In this document: piece after piece, positions 60,659 through 64,000 of the stretch | How the letters are laid out: each line of letters opens with the position of its first letter | How positions within the stretch are numbered: the first letter of the stretch is position 1 | From: Lichenicoccus sp964246745 | GTDB lineage: Bacteria; Pseudomonadota; Alphaproteobacteria; Acetobacterales; Acetobacteraceae | Direction of reading: 5' to 3' | Assembly: GCA_964246745.1 (NCBI GenBank) | Contig: CAXTRK010000003.1 | Span: 1 to 64,000 of the forward strand | DNA: 64,000 bases | Translations under genes and position numbers: made by a program | Notes under the pieces: model-generated | The model's database searches: none | What the model saw: only the letters and a program-made list of their open reading frames with translations | What the model was told of the DNA's origin: nothing

Positions 60659-61974
60659 TGGACGTCCCCACCTACTCTCCGCGCGAGATCGTCTCCGAGC
60701 TTGACCGCTTTATCGTGGGTCAGGGGGACGCCAAGCGCGCGGTGGCGATCGCGCTGCGCAACCGCTGGCGCCGCGCGCAATTGCCGGAAGGCATACGCGA
60801 CGAGGTCGTGCCGAAGAACATCCTGATGATCGGGCCGACCGGCTGCGGCAAGACCGAGATCGCGCGTCGGCTCGCCAAGCTCGCCCAGGCGCCGTTCCTC
60901 AAGGTCGAGGCGACCAAGTTCACCGAGGTCGGCTATGTCGGGCGTGACGTCGAGAGCATCGTCCGTGACCTGGTCGAAGTCAGCCTGAACATGCTGCGTG
61001 AGATACGCAGGCGCGATGTGCAGGCGCGCGCCGAGCTTGCCGCCGAGGACCGGCTGGTGGCGGCGCTGGTCGGCGAGACGGCCAGCGCGGACACCAAGTC
61101 CAAGTTCCGCCGCATGCTGCGGGACGGCGAGTTGGAAGGCAAGGAGGTCGAGGTCGCCGTCGCCGATCCGCAAGGCAACCCGCTTGGGCAGATGGACATC
61201 CCCGGGATGCCTGGCGGCAGCGTCATCAACCTTGGCGAAATGATGAAGGGCATGATGGGCAAGCAGGCGCAGCCGCGACGCATGGCAGTGCCCGCGGCGC
61301 GCACGGCGCTGGAGCGCGAGGAGGCCGACCGGCTGCTGGACAATGACACCCTGTCGCGCGAGGCGGTCGCGCACGCGCAGGATCACGGCATCGTCTTCCT
61401 TGACGAGATCGACAAGGTCTGCGCGCGCTCCGAGGGCGGCTTCCGTGGCGGCGACGTGTCGCGCGAAGGCGTGCAGCGCGACCTGTTGCCGCTGATCGAG
61501 GGCACAACGGTCTCGACCAAGTATGGTCCGGTCAAGACCGACCATATTCTGTTCATCGCCTCCGGCGCGTTCCATCTGGCCAAGCCCGCGGACCTGCTGC
61601 CGGAACTGCAGGGACGCCTGCCGATACGCGTCGAGCTGGCGCCGCTGTCGCGCGACGATCTGCGTCGTATCCTGACCGAGCCGGAGCACTCGCTGATCAA
61701 GCAGTACACGGCGCTGATGGGCACTGAGCAGGTGACGCTCGACTTCGGCGAGGATGCGATCGACGCGCTCGCCGATCTTGCGGCCGACATCAACGACCGG
61801 GTCGAGAATATCGGCGCGAGGCGGCTGGCGACCGTGCTCGAGCGGCTGCTGGAGGATATCAGCTTCACCGCCAGCGATCGTCCGAAGGATGTCGTGCATG
61901 TCGATGCCGCCGCGGTGCGCGACAAGGTGGCGCCGCTGGCGCAGAAAGGCGATTTGAGCCGCTTCATACTTTGA
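60658..61974 (+). CDS. hslU: ATP-dependent protease ATPase subunit HslU
   Basis: A 438-residue AAA+ unfoldase. It starts MDVPTYSPREIVSELDRFIV, has Walker A MIGPTGCGKTEIARRL, EVGYVGRDVESIVRDLV, Walker B IVFLDEIDKVC and ends in GDLSRFIL, the tail that enters HslV. The I-domain includes MMKGMMGKQAQPRRM. The start shares one base with the hslV stop and the stop shares one with the sufE start, giving a coupled trio. Confidence 0.97.
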   Translation: MDVPTYSPREIVSELDRFIVGQGDAKRAVAIALRNRWRRAQLPEGIRDEVVPKNILMIGPTGCGKTEIARRLAKLAQAPFLKVEATKFTEVGYVGRDVESIVRDLVEVSLNMLREIRRRDVQARAELAAEDRLVAALVGETASADTKSKFRRMLRDGELEGKEVEVAVADPQGNPLGQMDIPGMPGGSVINLGEMMKGMMGKQAQPRRMAVPAARTALEREEADRLLDNDTLSREAVAHAQDHGIVFLDEIDKVCARSEGGFRGGDVSREGVQRDLLPLIEGTTVSTKYGPVKTDHILFIASGAFHLAKPADLLPELQGRLPIRVELAPLSRDDLRRILTEPEHSLIKQYTALMGTEQVTLDFGEDAIDALADLAADINDRVENIGARRLATVLERLLEDISFTASDRPKDVVHVDAAAVRDKVAPLAQKGDLSRFIL

Positions 61975-62420
61975 TGGACGCGCCGTTCGTCGCCCCTGAA
62001 GAGGATAGCGCGGAGGCGGCGATCGCCGCCATCGGCGAGGAGCTTGCTGTCTTCGACGACTGGATGGATCGCTATCACTACATCATCGAGTTGGGCCGCA
62101 AGCTGCCGCCGTTCCCACATGAGTGGGCTGATGACGCGCATCGCGTGCCAGGCTGCCAAAGCCAGGTCTGGCTGGAATCCAGCCTGAGCGGCGGCCGGCT
62201 CTGGCTTGCCGGAGCTTCCGACGCGGCCATCGTTTCAGGACTCGTGGCACTGCTGCTGCGTGTCTATTCCGGGCGCACGCCAGCCGAGGTGCTGCGGACC
62301 GAGCCGCGTTTCCTGCAGGAGTTGGGCTTGCTGGAGGCGCTGTCGAGCAACCGCGGCAACGGCATCGCCTCGATGGCGCGCGCGGTGCAGCAGGCGGCAA
62401 GCGAGGCGGCGTCACCCTGA
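61974..62420 (+). CDS. sufE: SufE-family cysteine desulfurase activator
   Basis: A 148-residue SufE: FDDWMDRYHYIIELGRKLPP, the persulfide Cys in HRVPGCQSQVWL, and LLLRVYSGRTPAEVL. SufE accepts sulfur from SufS for iron-sulfur cluster assembly. The ATG at 61974 overlaps the hslU stop (TGATG), so it is read with the hslVU pair. The rest of the suf operon is not here. Confidence 0.92.
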   Translation: MDAPFVAPEEDSAEAAIAAIGEELAVFDDWMDRYHYIIELGRKLPPFPHEWADDAHRVPGCQSQVWLESSLSGGRLWLAGASDAAIVSGLVALLLRVYSGRTPAEVLRTEPRFLQELGLLEALSSNRGNGIASMARAVQQAASEAASP

Positions 62421-62499
62421 AACTTGCGGCGGTCCGGGCAGCGCCGGCATTCGTTTCATGCTAGCGTTATCGCCGCCGCTTGTGGAGCCGACTGCCGCC

Positions 62500-63438
62500 A
62501 TGGTCGATTGGAACCTGCCGCCGCCGCTTATCCATCGTGTCCGTATGCCGTCGCGGCCTTCCTGGTTCTGGCTCAAGGTGGCCGGAGCAGTCGTGCTGGC
62601 GGCGGCGCTGCTGGCCTCGGCGCCCTATTTCACCGTGGCGCAGGGTGAACGCACGGTGGTTACCGACTGGGGCAAGGTCAGCTACCTTGCGGAGCCTGGT
62701 TTTCACCTGCGCATCCCGATCGTGCAGGCCATGGTGCCGATGCCGGTCACCATCCGTTCGATCCAGCTCGATCAGCTCAATACCTACACGATCGACAGCC
62801 AGGAACTCGAAGCGACGATCGTGCTCCAGTATCGCATCCCGGTGAACCGTGTGCTCGACGTCTATTCCAACGTGGGAGCCGACTACGCCGAGCGTCTGCG
62901 TTCCATGGCGATCGACCGGTTCAAGACGGTGATCGGCACGGTGAACGCGATCGATCTCGCAAGCGAGCGCGGCCGTGTCGCCAAGCAGGTGCTGGCCAGC
63001 ATACGGGACGCCGCCGCGCGTCTCTATGACGGCGTCGAGATCACCGATTTCCAGTTCATCAACTTCAACTGGAACGATGCCTACCGCACGGCGATCTCCA
63101 ACGCCTCGGTCGCCAAGGCGCGTGTCGATCAGCAGGAGCAGGAGAAGCGCCAGGCGCAAGTCTCCGCCGAGCAGGCGGTGGTGGTGGCCACGGGACGCGC
63201 CAATGCGCAGATCGCGACCGCCGAGGGCGACGCCAAATCCCGACGCATCCGCGCCGACGCCGATGCCTATGCGGTGCAGATTGCCGGCCAAGCCTCGGCA
63301 AGCGCGCTGCGCGCGCAGAACGCCGCGTTGAACAACAATCCCAACCTGGTCGCCATGCAGTGGGCGCAACGCTGGAACGGCCGTTTGCCGACCAGCATGT
63401 TCGGAGCCAGCCCGGTGCCGTTGATGATCGGGAAATAG
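62500..63438 (+). CDS. SPFH/Band 7 (HflC/prohibitin-like) membrane protein
   Basis: A 312-residue protein with an N-terminal membrane anchor (WFWLKVAGAVVLAAALLASA), the SPFH domain (VVTDWGKVSYLAEPGFHLRI, LDQLNTYTIDSQELEATIV, ITDFQFINFNWNDAYRTAI) and a coiled segment (DQQEQEKRQAQVSAEQAVV). Such proteins scaffold membrane domains and regulate FtsH-like proteases. No hflK partner is adjacent. ATG 62500 or 62458 may start it. Confidence 0.85.
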   Translation: MVDWNLPPPLIHRVRMPSRPSWFWLKVAGAVVLAAALLASAPYFTVAQGERTVVTDWGKVSYLAEPGFHLRIPIVQAMVPMPVTIRSIQLDQLNTYTIDSQELEATIVLQYRIPVNRVLDVYSNVGADYAERLRSMAIDRFKTVIGTVNAIDLASERGRVAKQVLASIRDAAARLYDGVEITDFQFINFNWNDAYRTAISNASVAKARVDQQEQEKRQAQVSAEQAVVVATGRANAQIATAEGDAKSRRIRADADAYAVQIAGQASASALRAQNAALNNNPNLVAMQWAQRWNGRLPTSMFGASPVPLMIGK

Positions 63439-63670
63439 TTCCCGCGCCTCAAAAAACTTGACCTGGCGGCCGCTGCCGTGCAGGAAAACCTTGGGATGTC
63501 GATGATCACGCACGCACGCCGCAGATGGCTTTTCGCCGCCGTGCCTCTCCTGATTGATCGTCACGTCACCTGCTGGCTTCAAGACCGCTCGAGGCTCTCC
63601 GCACGATGCTGAGAGCGCTTATGTGCACGGTGTGGGCTTGCGCGGTCCGGTGCGTGATCGAGGATGAGGG

Positions 63671-64000
63671 ATGAGAGTGCGTGCGTCGCTGGGTTCTGGC
63701 CTGCTGTTGCTTGGCTGCTGCCTGTTGCTTGGCGGCTGCCAGCTCGGGATTCTTGACCCCGCCGGCAGCATCGGCGTTGCCGAAAAGAACCTGATCATCG
63801 TCTCGACGCTGATCATGCTGGTCGTGGTGATCCCGGTGATCGTGCTGACGCTGGTGTTCGCCTGGCGCTACCGCGCGACCAACGAGGCTGCCACCTATGC
63901 CCCGACCTGGTCGCACTCGACCAGGCTCGAAGCGGTGATCTGGGGCGTGCCCTGCCTGATCATCCTGTTTCTCGGCATCCTGACCTGGACCACGACGCAC
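63671..64000 (+). CDS. cyoA: Ubiquinol oxidase subunit II (CyoA), 3' partial
   Basis: The first 110 residues of a cyo-type quinol oxidase subunit II: a lipoprotein-type signal with lipobox LLGGC, IGVAEKNLIIVSTLIMLVVV (first membrane helix) with VFAWRYRATNEAATYAPTW, then LEAVIWGVPCLIILFLGILT (second helix) and the start of the periplasmic cupredoxin region. A Gly-rich GAGGATGAGGG precedes ATG 63671. The frame continues past the window edge, probably into cyoB. Confidence 0.88.
   Translation, partial: MRVRASLGSGLLLLGCCLLLGGCQLGILDPAGSIGVAEKNLIIVSTLIMLVVVIPVIVLTLVFAWRYRATNEAATYAPTWSHSTRLEAVIWGVPCLIILFLGILTWTTTH

Overview
The window is chromosomal DNA from a high-GC alphaproteobacterium, most likely in the Rhodospirillales/Acetobacterales and perhaps Acetobacteraceae. 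Pointers are the GcrA cell-cycle regulator, an EipB-type envelope protein, alphaproteobacterial DinB with a Cys-rich N-terminus, a sucA-sucB-lpd operon with a lipoyl-E3 fusion, and a cyo-type quinol oxidase. Genes are dense, strands alternate, starts often overlap the previous stop, and no gene-free stretch exceeds about 300 bases. The species cannot be fixed by reading alone.

Left edge (1-7 kb): the first ~57 bases are almost pure G/C and look like unreliable sequence. They run into the 3' end of a nonribosomal peptide synthetase (carrier plus thioesterase domains) that reads into an oppositely oriented tRNA-Tyr. Then come rlmB, cysE, a UbiH-family hydroxylase, a lone PII gene with a sigma-54-like site, a 2OG-Fe(II) oxygenase and zapE. 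Region 7-14.2 kb is a TCA block: mdh, sucA, sucB and lpd, without sucCD and with a lipoyl domain fused to E3.

Region 14.2-23.2 kb: a GT-C-like membrane protein, a PCMT-like methyltransferase, two small membrane/secreted proteins, and a tightly coupled minus-strand operon of two CrtI/CrtN-type desaturases, a PlsC-type acyltransferase, a CrtQ-like membrane glycosyltransferase and a DUF2141 protein. This has the gene content of a C30 (staphyloxanthin-like) acylated glyco-carotenoid pathway and is the most interesting part of the window. Region 23.4-33 kb: nadE, gcdH, tlyA-ispA-xseB (without dxs; tlyA appears to start at CTG), tusA, a ROK sugar kinase, dinB, an alpha/beta hydrolase and an SDR.

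Region 33-43 kb is more accessory: a vapB-like antitoxin with a truncated PIN toxin, a fused tandem-TetR regulator coupled to a dppABCDF-type transporter operon that carries a palindromic insertion between dppB and dppC, and a paired acyl-CoA dehydrogenase module. Region 43-64 kb is mainly core: a lipoprotein, a molybdopterin oxidoreductase with a cytochrome b561 partner, eipB, aspS, rnd, gcrA (preceded by DnaA-box-like and GANTC sites), a bactofilin, an adenosine-kinase-like gene, typA, an AmpG-like permease, a glycolipid/phospholipid trio (glycosyltransferase, LpxH-like phosphatase, diacylglycerol kinase), hslV-hslU-sufE, a Band 7 protein, and the start of cyoA at the right edge. No rRNA, CRISPR array, complete insertion sequence or prophage was seen.
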